Assembly: GCF_029989365.1 (NCBI RefSeq)
Contig: NZ_JAPRAQ010000033.1
Location: forward strand, 24,818 to 88,817
Length of the DNA stretch: 64,000 nucleotides
Direction: 5' to 3'
From: Bradyrhizobium sp. Arg816
GTDB taxonomy: Bacteria; Pseudomonadota; Alphaproteobacteria; Rhizobiales; Xanthobacteraceae
The position numbers and the translations under genes are program-made. Positions within the stretch are counted from its first letter, which is position 1; every line of letters starts with the position of its first letter. The notes below the pieces were generated by a model. It was not told the DNA's origin and ran no database searches. It was given only the letters and a program-made list of their open reading frames with translations. Shown here in pieces: positions 43,434 through 52,136 of this stretch.

Positions 43434-45672
43434 TTATACAATCAAATCGTGCGCATGGAGACTGGCGTGCCATGAGTGATCGTGGTGCGCATCTGAAGTA
43501 TCAATCCCGTAAGCCTGGACCGGCCCTTCGCGTGCGAAAGCATGCTGACCATCTCCATAGGCATTTCTATTTCCCTGGCTCAGCTGCTGAAGATCATACA
43601 TGTCTGAAGACGTATTGTCGGCGCCACTCTTAAAATTAAAGGAGTCGCCGAGTTCGGTGCTAACTGCTGATTTGGCCTGATCTGCGTTCTCGGAAGAAGG
43701 CCCGCCCTTTCCTGCAGTTTTAATCTTCAATGCTGAATGTGCGTCGTAGGCAGAATTTACGGACGCCGTTGGTGTATCCTGCTGCGGTTTGCCAGTGTCT
43801 AAATCACCCGCCCGTGGATGCTGTGCGTGTTGCTTGCCGGCCGCGGAGCCGTATTGAAAAGTGTGCAAATCGCCGTGCGCCTGTCCGCGATTCGAATCTT
43901 CTCCCGGGGCCTCACGCTTGGCATGCCCCTTGGCGGCCACCGAGCCGTTGTCGGACTCATGCGGTGACTTCTGAGATTGACTATGATTTGAACCGCCTCC
44001 CGAGGCCTCATGCTTGGCGTGCCCCTTGGCCGCTCCGGAGCCGTTGTCGGACTCATGCAGTGCCTTTTGAGATTGACCATGATTTGAACCGTCTTCCGAG
44101 GCCTCATGCTTGGCGTGCCCCTTGGCAGTTCCGGAGCCGTTGTCGGACTCATGCAGGGCCTTCTGCGATTGACCGTGATTCAAACCATCTCGCGCGGCCT
44201 CATGCTTGACGTGCCCCTTGGCGGCTCCGGAGCTGTGGTCGGAGTCATGTTGGGTCTTCTGCGATTGACCGTGATTTAAGTCGTCTCCGGCGGCCTCATG
44301 CTTGGCGACTTCGGATCTGTTGTCGAAAGCGCGCAAATCCGATTGCGATCGACCCTGATTGGCCCCGTCTTCCTGGCCTGTCTGCGTTGGGTCACGCTGC
44401 GAGGCTTCGTTCGCGGCCGGCGCAGCAACATCAACGGTCCCAGAACCTCGGGGAATAGTAACTTCTCGGTCGCTGCCGCCATCCTCCGCATGGGCATTGC
44501 CGACATGAAGCTCGCTGCCGTCTGTGGCGATTGTATCGCCTTGGGCGAACTCGAATGCGAATGTCCCATCGTACACGGCCGTGCCGCCGAAATTTGCGAA
44601 GCCGTGAAGTGCGGATGCCGGTCCGTTGGTGTCGCTTGCGGTAGATGAAGTGACGATGTCATCGCCGAAATCGAACGCCTGCACGGCGTGGTTGGCACCA
44701 TCGAGCTCGTAGATCAAGGCGGCGAAAGCTGCAACCATGAAGATTCTGTAGCCGCTCGAATCCGGCCTCGGCGCGTTGAGTGCTGTCTGCGCAAATAGGC
44801 TCGCGGCAATCTCGGCTACAGGGTCGACGAGTTTGCCGGTCGGCGATGATGTCCCAGCTGCGGTGCCGGCGCGGTCCTTGCTCGCGCCTCTGGCCTGGGT
44901 GCCACCTGATACTGCTTCCTTGCGGCTGATTTTAAATGTGACGACCTCCGCGCCGCCATTTGCGGCCTTGATCGTGAAACTTTCGGTTGCGGCGTGACCG
45001 GGCGAATCGTCCAACGCTGCCAGGATCGCAGCAATCAGAATACTCATCGCGCCATAACGGCGCGACAGTGCCAGCGCGGCGAGCTCGTTCCGGCTGTTTG
45101 TTCCAAGCTTTTGTCGCGCGTGGTCGATGTGAATCCTGACGATCTCCAGAGAGACACCGAACACCCGGGCAATTTCGCTGTCCGACAAACCTTCGGCGAC
45201 GAGGTCCATGATCGTCCGCTCATTGACGGTCAGAACCGCCAGAACGTTATTGCCGAACGAGGCAATACCATTGGCTTCGTTGCCCACCCTCGCCAGGTCT
45301 GACCCTGGTTTTTCCAGTCTCAGGGATTGCACCAGCGCTTCTGGCTTGGCGTTCATCGAAATCGCGGCGCAAGCACCATTCGCCAGTGCTCTGGCAAGAT
45401 CGCCGCAGGCGACAGTCGCAGTGAAGAACACCAGCCGGGGAAGAAAGGGCTTCGTCGTCCACGATGGCGAGGGTGTCGGAGGCGGTTACATCGGTGAACC
45501 CGTCCTCCAGTAACACCACATCGGGCGTCAAGCTGCGAATGGCGGCAACGCAACTCGCTCCATCAAGACAGCACGCAACCACTTCGAAATCGGGCTGCGC
45601 TTCGAGCAGCGATGCAAAACCCTGTAGAACGATGGGACGTCGATCTGCTATCACCAGTCGAACGCGACGCAT
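43434..45672 (-). pseudogene. NarL/FixJ-type response regulator fused to a long repeat tail, frameshifted
   Basis: ATG 45672 starts a receiver domain (MRRVRLVIADRRPIVLQGFA, LTPDVVLLEDGF), which runs into the wrong frame at SSPAG. The downstream frame resumes LVFFTATVACGDLARALANG, then a LuxR HTH (LSDSEIARVFGVSLEIVRIH), a hydrophobic segment (GAMSILIAAILAAL), and a roughly 520-residue tail with five 32-residue repeats (KHEASEDGSNHGQSQKALHE type). One extra C in the CCCC run near 45439-45442 explains the break. A LuxR regulator with such a tail is unusual. It is either a pseudogene or an assembly indel. Confidence 0.72.
43860..44335. repeat. 96-bp tandem repeat, five copies
   Basis: GGCCTCATGCTTGGCGTGCC-type blocks start at 43908, 44004, 44100, 44196 and 44292, exactly 96 bases apart. 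They encode 32-residue repeats in the tail of the response-regulator fusion. Confidence 0.85.
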
Positions 45673-46066
45673 GGGCTTCCTTCGCTCGGCTCGCAACACA
45701 ACATGAGAGGCGGCGATCCAACTCCGCTCGGCCGATCGGGTTCCTAATTGTCATATTGGGTTCGTGCGGACGCTTCTGACGATGGTTCGTTCATCAGTAT
45801 AGCTCCATATGGCTCGCCCTCTTGGCCGTCCGTCAGAGGTTGTGCCGCTCCTAAGTACGCTGGGTGCTGCAACTTGAAGGTGATTTTCTGGTAATGCCGC
45901 CTTGCAACCGAGGAGGTGAAGCACTGCTCATCCATAGGATGCCCTCCGGCCTTAAAACTATCAAAGAATTCGATTCAACGAATGATGGCATTTGGTGAGC
46001 AGAACTTTCACCGATGTCGCTATTGCGCGAAAATCGCGGCAAAACAGGATTCCAGTCGATGATTCT
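45673..46066. other. gene-free stretch between two response-regulator genes
   Basis: 394 bases, relatively AT-rich. Short minus-strand frames lack ribosome-binding sites. It probably contains the promoter of the downstream (lower-coordinate) regulator. Confidence 0.35.
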
Positions 46067-46690
46067 TCACCGGTGCAAATCGATCTCGACTGCAATCCGG
46101 ACGAGGTCGGAGTGATTTTTAGCGCCGAGCTTGGACTTCAGCATGGAGGTCGCGTTGGCAACTGTTTTATAGGAGATGCCAAGTTCGGACGCGACTTCTG
46201 AGATGCGGTCGCCGCGACCCAAAAGCCTCAGGATCTCGAGTTCGCGTGGGCTCATCTGCGTCAAAGGACTGGCCTTGATCGCCGCGCCCGCGAAGGTCGT
46301 CGTTTCCGCCAGACGCGGTGAGACGAAGCGCTCCCCGGCTGCAACCTTCCGGATGGCTTTGGCCAGGAGCCGGGGATCATCGCTCTTTGAGACATATCCC
46401 TGAATGCCCATCTCCACAGCGCGCACCACGAACGCCGGATCCTCACTCACACTGAGCATGACGATTTTGGCGGCCGGATCATCGCTTCGGATTCGCCGGG
46501 TCAACTCGAAGCCGGTAAGGTCGGGAAGCCACACGTCAACCACGGTGACGTCGGGATGCTTCTGCAAGTACGCACGGTGGCCGCCCTTTGCATCGGAAGC
46601 CTCCAGGATCTCGACGGAAGGGTCCGACGTGAACAAAGCCCGGCAGCCCGTCACGACAACGGGATGGTCGTCGACGATCAGTACCCGCAT
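46067..46690 (-). CDS. NarL/FixJ-family response regulator
   Basis: A 207-residue regulator. The receiver domain has MRVLIVDDHPVVVTGCRALF (acidic pocket), VTVVDVWLPDLTGFELTRRI (phosphoacceptor Asp) and the conserved Lys in GYVSKSDD. The LuxR-type HTH has LTQMSPRELEILRLLGRGDR followed by SYKTVANATSMLKSKLG. ATG 46690 starts the receiver; the upstream frame is non-coding. No histidine kinase is adjacent. It shares its orientation with the frameshifted LuxR fusion 394 bp downstream. Confidence 0.88.
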   Translation of the reverse strand: MRVLIVDDHPVVVTGCRALFTSDPSVEILEASDAKGGHRAYLQKHPDVTVVDVWLPDLTGFELTRRIRSDDPAAKIVMLSVSEDPAFVVRAVEMGIQGYVSKSDDPRLLAKAIRKVAAGERFVSPRLAETTTFAGAAIKASPLTQMSPRELEILRLLGRGDRISEVASELGISYKTVANATSMLKSKLGAKNHSDLVRIAVEIDLHR

Positions 46691-46967
46691 GTCGATCTGG
46701 CCCTCATTTGCACGTGCTCGCTTCCTCCAGTTGTGGTGAACGTCGTGAGCGCTGTAATGGTTCAAATATCTCGGGCCCGCACGCGCCGTCGCAAGAGCTC
46801 CAATTTGCGCGCCAAGACGAGCGCACCATCGTGCACTGCAGTCTGCCGATCCGTCACGAAGCGGACGTTCGCGGAACCTAAACGGGAGCAGAACCGGCAG
46901 TTCATACGCCATTCAAGTCCTGGGGCCTAACGAGACCCTGCCACCGGGGACAACTGTGAGGTGGACC

Positions 46968-47333
46968 ATGTCGGGTTCGGGAACTGACTTCGATCCCATT
47001 GGAATCGTGATTGATTGGTTGGATGCATGCCGCGAGCGCCGCTTGGAGGACTTGCTGTCGCTCTATGCAGATCAGGCTACGCTTGATTGCTGCAGCGGAG
47101 AACGGTTCGTCGGGCGGCCCGGCTTGCTTTGCTATTGGCCGGCCAAGCTGCGCGGCGCAACCGAGGCCGCGTTCGAACTGGATGAAGTCCATCCGGAGCA
47201 GGAATGCGTTCGGCTCGACTACCGGGACTACGACGGCAGCGCTGTGAGTACGAAATTCTGGTTCGACGCCGAGGGCAGCATCACCAGAACGCTTTGCGTG
47301 CCTCTCCTCGGTGCGAGATCGAGGGCGGCTTAG
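46968..47333 (+). CDS. SnoaL/NTF2-like protein
   Basis: A 121-residue protein with the SnoaL-like cone-fold pattern (VIDWLDACRERRLEDLLSLY, DQATLDCCSGERFVGRPGLL, then RLDYRDYDGSAVSTKFWFD). Such proteins bind or turn over small ligands; no specific reaction can be assigned. ATG 46968 has GAGG eight bases upstream. It is divergent from the response regulator. Confidence 0.65.
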   Translation: MSGSGTDFDPIGIVIDWLDACRERRLEDLLSLYADQATLDCCSGERFVGRPGLLCYWPAKLRGATEAAFELDEVHPEQECVRLDYRDYDGSAVSTKFWFDAEGSITRTLCVPLLGARSRAA

Positions 47334-47451
47334 CGATAGGGGACGAAGACAAGCACACGATCGGGAAAAAGCGGCAATATTTTATCCTTGCTCAGGAACT
47401 TCACCGCCGTGGAGAGGTTTTCGCTGCGTCGCATCTGGCGGCAAGGAGAAC

Positions 47452-47799
47452 ATGATGAAAAAATTGCTGCTGATGTTTGCGACCGCTGCGCTGCTCTCGA
47501 CCGCTGCGATGGCCCAGTCCACGGTCGTGACAACCACCGGCACCGGCCATACCGCCGCCGTGCAGATCGAGCCGGAATATCGCACCAAGATCCGTTCCTA
47601 CGTGACGGAGCACAAAATTCGGCCGATCGAGAGCCGTGAAAAGATCGTGGTTGGCTCCCCGGTGCCCCGCGAGGTCGAGCTTGAGGCCGTTCCCGCCGAG
47701 TGGGGCCCCTCGCTGACCAAATACCGCTACGTCTACTCGGGCGAACGCGTGATGCTGGTCGATCCGTCGACGCGCACGGTCGTCCAGGAAATCGACTAG
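47452..47799 (+). CDS. DUF1236 periplasmic protein
   Basis: A 115-residue protein with a signal peptide (MMKKLLLMFATAALLSTAAM, AQ) and one DUF1236 domain (YRTKIRSYVTEHKIRPIESR, VPREVELEAVPAEWGPSL, YVYSGERVMLVDPSTRTVVQ). AAGGAG precedes the ATG. The domain is repeated twice in the protein encoded at 52137-53249. Function unknown. Confidence 0.85.
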   Translation: MMKKLLLMFATAALLSTAAMAQSTVVTTTGTGHTAAVQIEPEYRTKIRSYVTEHKIRPIESREKIVVGSPVPREVELEAVPAEWGPSLTKYRYVYSGERVMLVDPSTRTVVQEID

Positions 47800-47876
47800 A
47801 TCCTCTGAGGCGGGTCGCAAGCAGCGGCCCGCCTCATTGATCCCGTCCGCCGATTTGATTTTTTCTTTGTGAGTCC

Positions 47877-48290
47877 ATGCCGATCATTCGATACTTCGTA
47901 TTCGTCGGCGGGCTGCTGCTGGCGCTGCTCTTCGCTGCGGACTGGTACCTGCCGGCTCCCGTCGAGCGTGCGGCCGCGGCCGATCCCGACAGGACCATCA
48001 TCCGGATCAACTCCGCGAGAAGCCTTCCGGAGAAGATCGTGTTCGACACGCGTCTCCGCACCGATGTGTCGAAGATCGCGCAGGCTGACCCGGTCCCCGA
48101 ACCGCAGCAGCAAATCCGCGAAGCCATGGCCGCCATGCCTGAAGCACCTCCCGCCCAGATCAAGAAAGAACCGCCTGCCCGCATCTCCGCGGTTACGCAT
48201 CCGAAGCGGTCGGCAAAGCCGTCGAAAAGGGCGCCCGAACGAAGACTTGCCTTCGAGCGGCAAGACCCGTTTTCCGGCGGATGGTGGTGA
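47877..48290 (+). CDS. small membrane-anchored hypothetical protein
   Basis: A 137-residue product. One N-terminal hydrophobic anchor (MPIIRYFVFVGGLLLALLFA) is followed by a segment RTIIRINSARSLPEKIVFDT and a Pro/Ala/Lys-rich tail. The ribosome-binding site is weak. Function unknown. It is convergent with the next gene, with a hairpin terminator between. Confidence 0.6.
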   Translation: MPIIRYFVFVGGLLLALLFAADWYLPAPVERAAAADPDRTIIRINSARSLPEKIVFDTRLRTDVSKIAQADPVPEPQQQIREAMAAMPEAPPAQIKKEPPARISAVTHPKRSAKPSKRAPERRLAFERQDPFSGGWW

Positions 48291-48320
48291 GCGGAAATTT
48301 CGCGCGTGACGCAGAGCAAA

Positions 48321-48346
48321 AGGCCGCGCCTTCGGGAGCGCGGCCT
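48321..48346 (-). terminator. bidirectional hairpin terminator
   Basis: AGGCCGCGC-CTTCGGGA-GCGCGGCCT between convergent genes. On the minus strand it is followed by TTTTGC, so it best serves the gene at 48371-48793. Confidence 0.65.
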
Positions 48347-48370
48347 CTGTTGCGTTCGGATCGACCGGTT

Positions 48371-48793
48371 TCACCAATGGTGGTGATGCCAGCGGTGCCG
48401 CACGACCGGGTAGGATCCGCGGTAGTATGCATAGGCGGGACGGACGACGCGGCGATACCGATAATCATAGGAGACCGGCGCCGTGTAGTAGGTGGTGGTG
48501 TAGCCGCCGCCCCAGCGGTACGGTTCATCGTATCCGTAGTCGTAGGCGTAGGGCCCGCCGTAATAGCCGGCTCTATAGTAGCCGGGGCCCCCGTAGTAGC
48601 CATAGCCGGGCCCCCAGCCGTACGCCGAGGAGGCAAGCCCGCCGATCACGGCGCCTGCGACCAAGCCGCCCGCGATGCCGGGTCCCCAGCCGCCCCAGCC
48701 ACCTCGCCAATGAGCTTCGGCCGGAGACGTCGTGGCCACCGAGGCCAGACCAAGAGCGCCGGCCATCAGCGCCGACATTGCGATCTTCTTCAT
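48371..48793 (-). CDS. secreted Gly/Tyr-rich protein
   Basis: A 140-residue protein with a signal peptide (MKKIAMSALMAGALGLASVA, ending SPAEA), a hydrophobic glycine-zipper-like stretch (GIAGGLVAGAVIGGLASSAY), then a Gly/Tyr-rich body (GPGYGYYGGPGYYRAGYY) and a His/Trp-rich end. Such proteins are common in Bradyrhizobium envelopes; function unknown. Confidence 0.75.
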   Translation of the reverse strand: MKKIAMSALMAGALGLASVATTSPAEAHWRGGWGGWGPGIAGGLVAGAVIGGLASSAYGWGPGYGYYGGPGYYRAGYYGGPYAYDYGYDEPYRWGGGYTTTYYTAPVSYDYRYRRVVRPAYAYYRGSYPVVRHRWHHHHW

Positions 48794-49046
48794 CGTGAGA
48801 TCCTTTCATACTGTTCGCGCCCCGCCGATAACGGGAAAAACAGGCAATGGTTTCTGCTGGCCGCGGCGGCAGGGGCAATGGATATGCTCGGCGGGACAGC
48901 GTCGCTCGAAACCAGCGCTCGCGCTCAGATCGCTTCGCGGTTCCTGGAAACCGCCGAAGGCGACACCGCGCCGGAAAGCCTGAAGCAGGTAGGTCGCGAC
49001 GCGTTGCACGTTGCTTCCACCATGCGGCGATAGGGGAGAACGGGGG

Positions 49047-49451
49047 GTGAATTTCCAGGTCACCGTGCTCAAGATCCTGGTGAGTTATCCTGATGGATTT
49101 GCCGTCATGGCTGACCTCAAGCGCGACATGGCCATCCTGGCGACCAGCGGCCGCGACTGGGCCGAGCGGACCAAGCGCCTTGCGGCGCGCGTGCCTGATC
49201 TCGACATTTTCTCGCAGGCCCTGGTTGAGCGTCTCGATGGAGGGTGGCGCATCACCGAGAAGGGCCAGACGGTACTCGCCTTCATGGAAAATAGGTCATC
49301 TGGACCGCAGACGGAACAGGATGCTCCCGTCGAACAACTCTCAGTCGTAGAGCCCGCGCCCAGACTTTTCGCCTCCACAAGAGCAGGCCGAAGCAAACGC
49401 CTGCAGCGCCGACGGGCGGCGCGAGCGCGAGCGCGCGCGAAGGCATCCTGA
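49047..49451 (+). CDS. winged-helix-like hypothetical protein
   Basis: A 134-residue protein from GTG 49047, which follows GGGGAGAACGGG. The N-terminal 80 residues (VTVLKILVSYPDGFAVMADL, AARVPDLDIFSQALVERLDG, GWRITEKGQTVLAFME) look like a winged helix of the kind found at the N terminus of Mrr-type proteins. The end is very Arg/Ala-rich and may bind nucleic acid. Function unknown. Confidence 0.6.
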   Translation: MNFQVTVLKILVSYPDGFAVMADLKRDMAILATSGRDWAERTKRLAARVPDLDIFSQALVERLDGGWRITEKGQTVLAFMENRSSGPQTEQDAPVEQLSVVEPAPRLFASTRAGRSKRLQRRRAARARARAKAS

Positions 49452-49545
49452 TCTCGTCCTCACTTCGTCTACCGTCGGGAAAAACTGGAAATTTTCCGGA
49501 GTGCTTTGAGTTGGCAGCGACTGGACCGGTCTCCGGAGAGCGAGC

Positions 49546-49755
49546 ATGGTTGACGAAGCCGTCTTGAAGAACGCTACGGAGACTGCCTGGACGGTGTACC
49601 GATCGCGGCACCCCGACGTGGAAGCTCATGACACCCGACGCTGCTTGCTGGAGCGTCATCTGCACAGGAGATGGGAGGAGCGAGAGAGCGATACCGAAGA
49701 GCTCGCCAGCTTCGGGATAGCCTACCTGCACCGGCTTCCCCGCGACGAATGTTGA
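49546..49755 (+). CDS. small hypothetical protein, 69 residues
   Basis: ATG 49546 follows GGAGAG at a good distance. The product is charged and helical (CLLERHLHRRWEERESDTEE), with no signal peptide and no recognised domain. It overlaps the next small frame by seven bases. Confidence 0.55.
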   Translation: MVDEAVLKNATETAWTVYRSRHPDVEAHDTRRCLLERHLHRRWEERESDTEELASFGIAYLHRLPRDEC

Positions 49756-49883
49756 CGAGCATGAAAATGCTCGTCGTGCGCGTAGCCCGCGGTAGCACAA
49801 GGCCCCGTTGGACGTTGCTTGCGATCTCGTTCCTCATTTCCGCGGTCACCGTGATCGGCTTGCGGATCGTTCTGGGGGACTAG
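49749..49883 (+). CDS. possible 44-residue membrane peptide
   Basis: ATG 49749 overlaps the preceding gene. The sequence has a basic start (MLTSMKMLVVRVARGSTRPR) and one hydrophobic helix (WTLLAISFLISAVTVIGLRI). It ends four bases before the glycosyltransferase start. Translational coupling is plausible. Confidence 0.4.
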   Translation: MLTSMKMLVVRVARGSTRPRWTLLAISFLISAVTVIGLRIVLGD

Positions 49884-49887
49884 CTCG

Positions 49888-50931
49888 ATGCGGATCGCCC
49901 AGCTTGCGCCGTTGGCCGAGAGTGTTCCTCCCAAGTTTTACGGCGGCACCGAGCGGGTGATCGCCTGGCTGGTGGACGAACTGGTCGATCTCGGACACGA
50001 CGTCACCCTGTTCGCCAGTGGCGACTCGAACACCAAGGGAAAGCTCCACGCGGTGTGGCCGCGACCGCTTCGTCTGGGGCGGAGGGGGCCGATCCGAATG
50101 CAGCCTGCGCGCTGCTGATCGAGGCCGTTGCCGAGCGCGCTCGCGACTTCGACGTGATCCACTCCCATGTCGACTGGTTGCCCCTGCCGGTCCTGAGCCG
50201 GACCGGAGTGCCGTTTCTGACGACCATGCATGGCCGGCTCGACCTTCCGGGTCTATCCGACGTGATTGGGACCTTTCCGCAGGCCCCCTTCGTCTCCATC
50301 TCCGACAACTTACCAGCGCCGTCCGCTTCCGGACGCAAACTGGATCGCGACGATTCCGCACGGACTGCCCAGGCATCTGCTTCAGCCCTCCTACGAACCC
50401 GGTTCGTATCTGGCCTTTCTCGGCCGGTTGACGGCGGAGAAGGGCCCGGAAGACGCCATACGCATCGCCCGCGCCGTCCGGATGCCGCTGCGGATCGCGG
50501 CCAAGATACCCCGCGCGGAGACGGGCTACTTCAAGAAGAAGCTCGAACCCGAGATCGACGGTGAGAACATCCGACTGGTCGGCGAGGTGGATGAAATCCG
50601 GAAGCAGCCTTTCCTCGCCGGCGCGGCAGCCCTTCTTTTTCCGATCGATTGGCCCGAGCCGTTCGGGCTAGTCATGATCGAGGCGATGGCCTGCGGCACG
50701 CCCGTGATCGCGTACCGCTCGGGATCGGTGCCGGAAGTCGTGGAAGACGGCGTCACCGGCTTCATCGTCGACGGCGAGGAGCAGGCGATCGAGGCGGTCA
50801 AGGAAATCGTCCGGCTAGACCGAAGAAGAGTTCGTACCCGGTTCGAGACGCGCTTTGGCGCCGACCGGATGGCGAGAGAGTATGAAAGCCGATATCGCGA
50901 GCTGGTCGCTCGCGGAGGGCGCCAACCGTGA
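49888..50931 (+). pseudogene. GT4-family glycosyltransferase with two frameshifts
   Basis: The GT4 features are spread over three frames. Frame 1 has MRIAQLAPLAESVPPKFYGG and TERVIAWLVDELVDLGHDVT. Frame 2 has DPNAACALLIEAVAERARDF and FDVIHSHVDWLPLPVLSRTG. The third segment has SYLAFLGRLTAEKGPEDAIR, FPIDWPEPFGLVMIEAMACG and the nucleotide-sugar site TPVIAYRSGSVPEVVEDG. Breaks lie near 50070-50085 and near 50306-50312, the latter an apparent extra TTAC. All conserved parts exist, so the lesions are recent or are assembly errors. It probably made a polysaccharide or glycolipid. Confidence 0.8.
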
Positions 50932-51033
50932 GGGCAAAGCAATGGGGCGCAAAGGATTTGAGAACGCCCCGCTACGTTCGGTCGTTCCCGGAACGGCTGA
51001 CGACGCCAACCGTTCGCCGACCAGGAGGCGCCC

Positions 51034-51255
51034 ATGAAGATCATTCTTTCCGCGACGGCAGCTTTTGTCATGCTCGTGACGCCGGCCCTCGCGGACGAAG
51101 CGCCTCCTTCGCAGCCGACGATCCAGCAGGTCCGCGACTCCCCGTCGGGAGCGGCAGAGTGTTCGAAGCAGGTGTGGCCACATTTCTCTGATGCCTGCCT
51201 GCGCTCCGAAGGTAAGGGCGTTTCCGTCCGCGTCGTGACCATCGAACGTCGATAG
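51034..51255 (+). CDS. small periplasmic protein with two cysteines
   Basis: A 73-residue protein with a signal peptide (MKIILSATAAFVMLVTPALA). The mature part is about 50 residues with Cys in GAAECSKQVWPHFSDACLR and a C-terminal VSVRVVTIERR. GGAGG precedes the ATG. Function unknown. Confidence 0.65.
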   Translation: MKIILSATAAFVMLVTPALADEAPPSQPTIQQVRDSPSGAAECSKQVWPHFSDACLRSEGKGVSVRVVTIERR

Positions 51256-51433
51256 GGACGGGGATCTGGTGGGATCTAATCCTTCGCGACACCACCACGG
51301 GCGCGGCGTCGACAACGGCCACGAGCCGCAATGCGAACGATTGGGTCCCCGAACACGCCGTCATGAGCGGCAACAAGGAGCAATTGAAAGCGCTCCCGCA
51401 GTTCTAGAGTAGGGTGTTCGCTCATTGAGATTA

Positions 51434-51459
51434 GGGTCCCACACGGGGCCCGTTTTTTT
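51434..51459 (+). terminator. Rho-independent terminator
   Basis: GGGTCCC-ACAC-GGGGCCC followed by GTTTTTTT. It lies 180 bases after the 73-residue gene. Confidence 0.7.
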
Positions 51460-51489
51460 CTGCCTTATGGCACCGCGGCCGCGGGGGTC

Positions 51490-51522
51490 AAAAAAACGGC
51501 CCGCCCGGACTGCGGGCGAGCC
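51490..51522 (-). terminator. Rho-independent terminator of the 26-residue membrane peptide gene
   Basis: On the minus strand GGCTCGCCCG-CAGTC-CGGGCGGGCC is followed by GTTTTTTT, 22 bases beyond the stop at 51545. Confidence 0.7.
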
Positions 51523-51544
51523 ATTCATGCTGACTATCGTTCGC

Positions 51545-51625
51545 TCAGTGCATGTGAACCAAGAAATAGCCGACGCCGCCAACAACCAGAACGGCGGGAA
51601 CGGCCCACAAAATCAGTACGGGCAT
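51545..51625 (-). CDS. 26-residue single-pass membrane peptide
   Basis: The product begins MPVLILWAVPAVLVVGGVGY and ends FLVHMH, so it is almost entirely one membrane helix with a His-rich tip. The ATG is preceded by an ideal ribosome-binding site (GGAGGAG, four bases away), and a strong terminator follows. This makes it a credible gene despite its size. Function unknown. Confidence 0.65.
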   Translation of the reverse strand: MPVLILWAVPAVLVVGGVGYFLVHMH

Positions 51626-51685
51626 TTTCTCCTCCAATTGCTGTCAGAACGCTTCCGTCGGGTCTTAAGCCCGATGATCGCTTTA

Positions 51686-51910
51686 CTATTCGGTGCAGAC
51701 CTTCGTGGTCTTGACCGCGGACTCGGCCTCGACCTTGGTCTTGTAGACGCCATCGCCCACGACCGTCGTGGTGGTCGTCGTCGGCTTGGTGTCGACGACG
51801 GTGCACTTCTTGGTGGTCGCGTCGCGAACGATGTAAAACTCGGCGGCGCTGGCGGCCTGGGTGCCGAGGGCGAAGGCGGCGAGAGCGCCGCACACGATCA
51901 GCTTCTTCAT
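51686..51910 (-). CDS. small secreted protein, 74 residues
   Basis: Signal peptide (MKKLIVCGALAAFALGTQAA, SAA), then FYIVRDATTKKCTVVDTKPT, a Thr run, and VYKTKVEAESAVKTTKVCTE with two cysteines. GGAG precedes ATG 51910. It is a common small periplasmic protein type in Bradyrhizobium; function unknown. Confidence 0.75.
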   Translation of the reverse strand: MKKLIVCGALAAFALGTQAASAAEFYIVRDATTKKCTVVDTKPTTTTTTVVGDGVYKTKVEAESAVKTTKVCTE

Positions 51911-52136
51911 GGGTGTTCTCCTCGTTGGTTGTAAGTAGTAAATGCCAACCGCGACGTGCGAGTGAAGTTCCACTTATTCCCGGCTGCAGCGGGCATGCGC
52001 CGTTCCGGTACACCAGATTGCTTCGCGCCACGGAGGACATCCAGATCCCTGCTTCAAGAGAGTTACCAAGTTTTCCCGAATTGGAACCGCGCACCGCATC
52101 GAATGTTGATCGATGTCCGCATTTTGGAGGTTTCAG

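Noticed and set aside
43860..44335. Regular 96-bp repeats considered as a CRISPR-like array
   Set aside because: Repeats are contiguous, coding in frame (32 residues each) and have no unique spacers or cas genes nearby.
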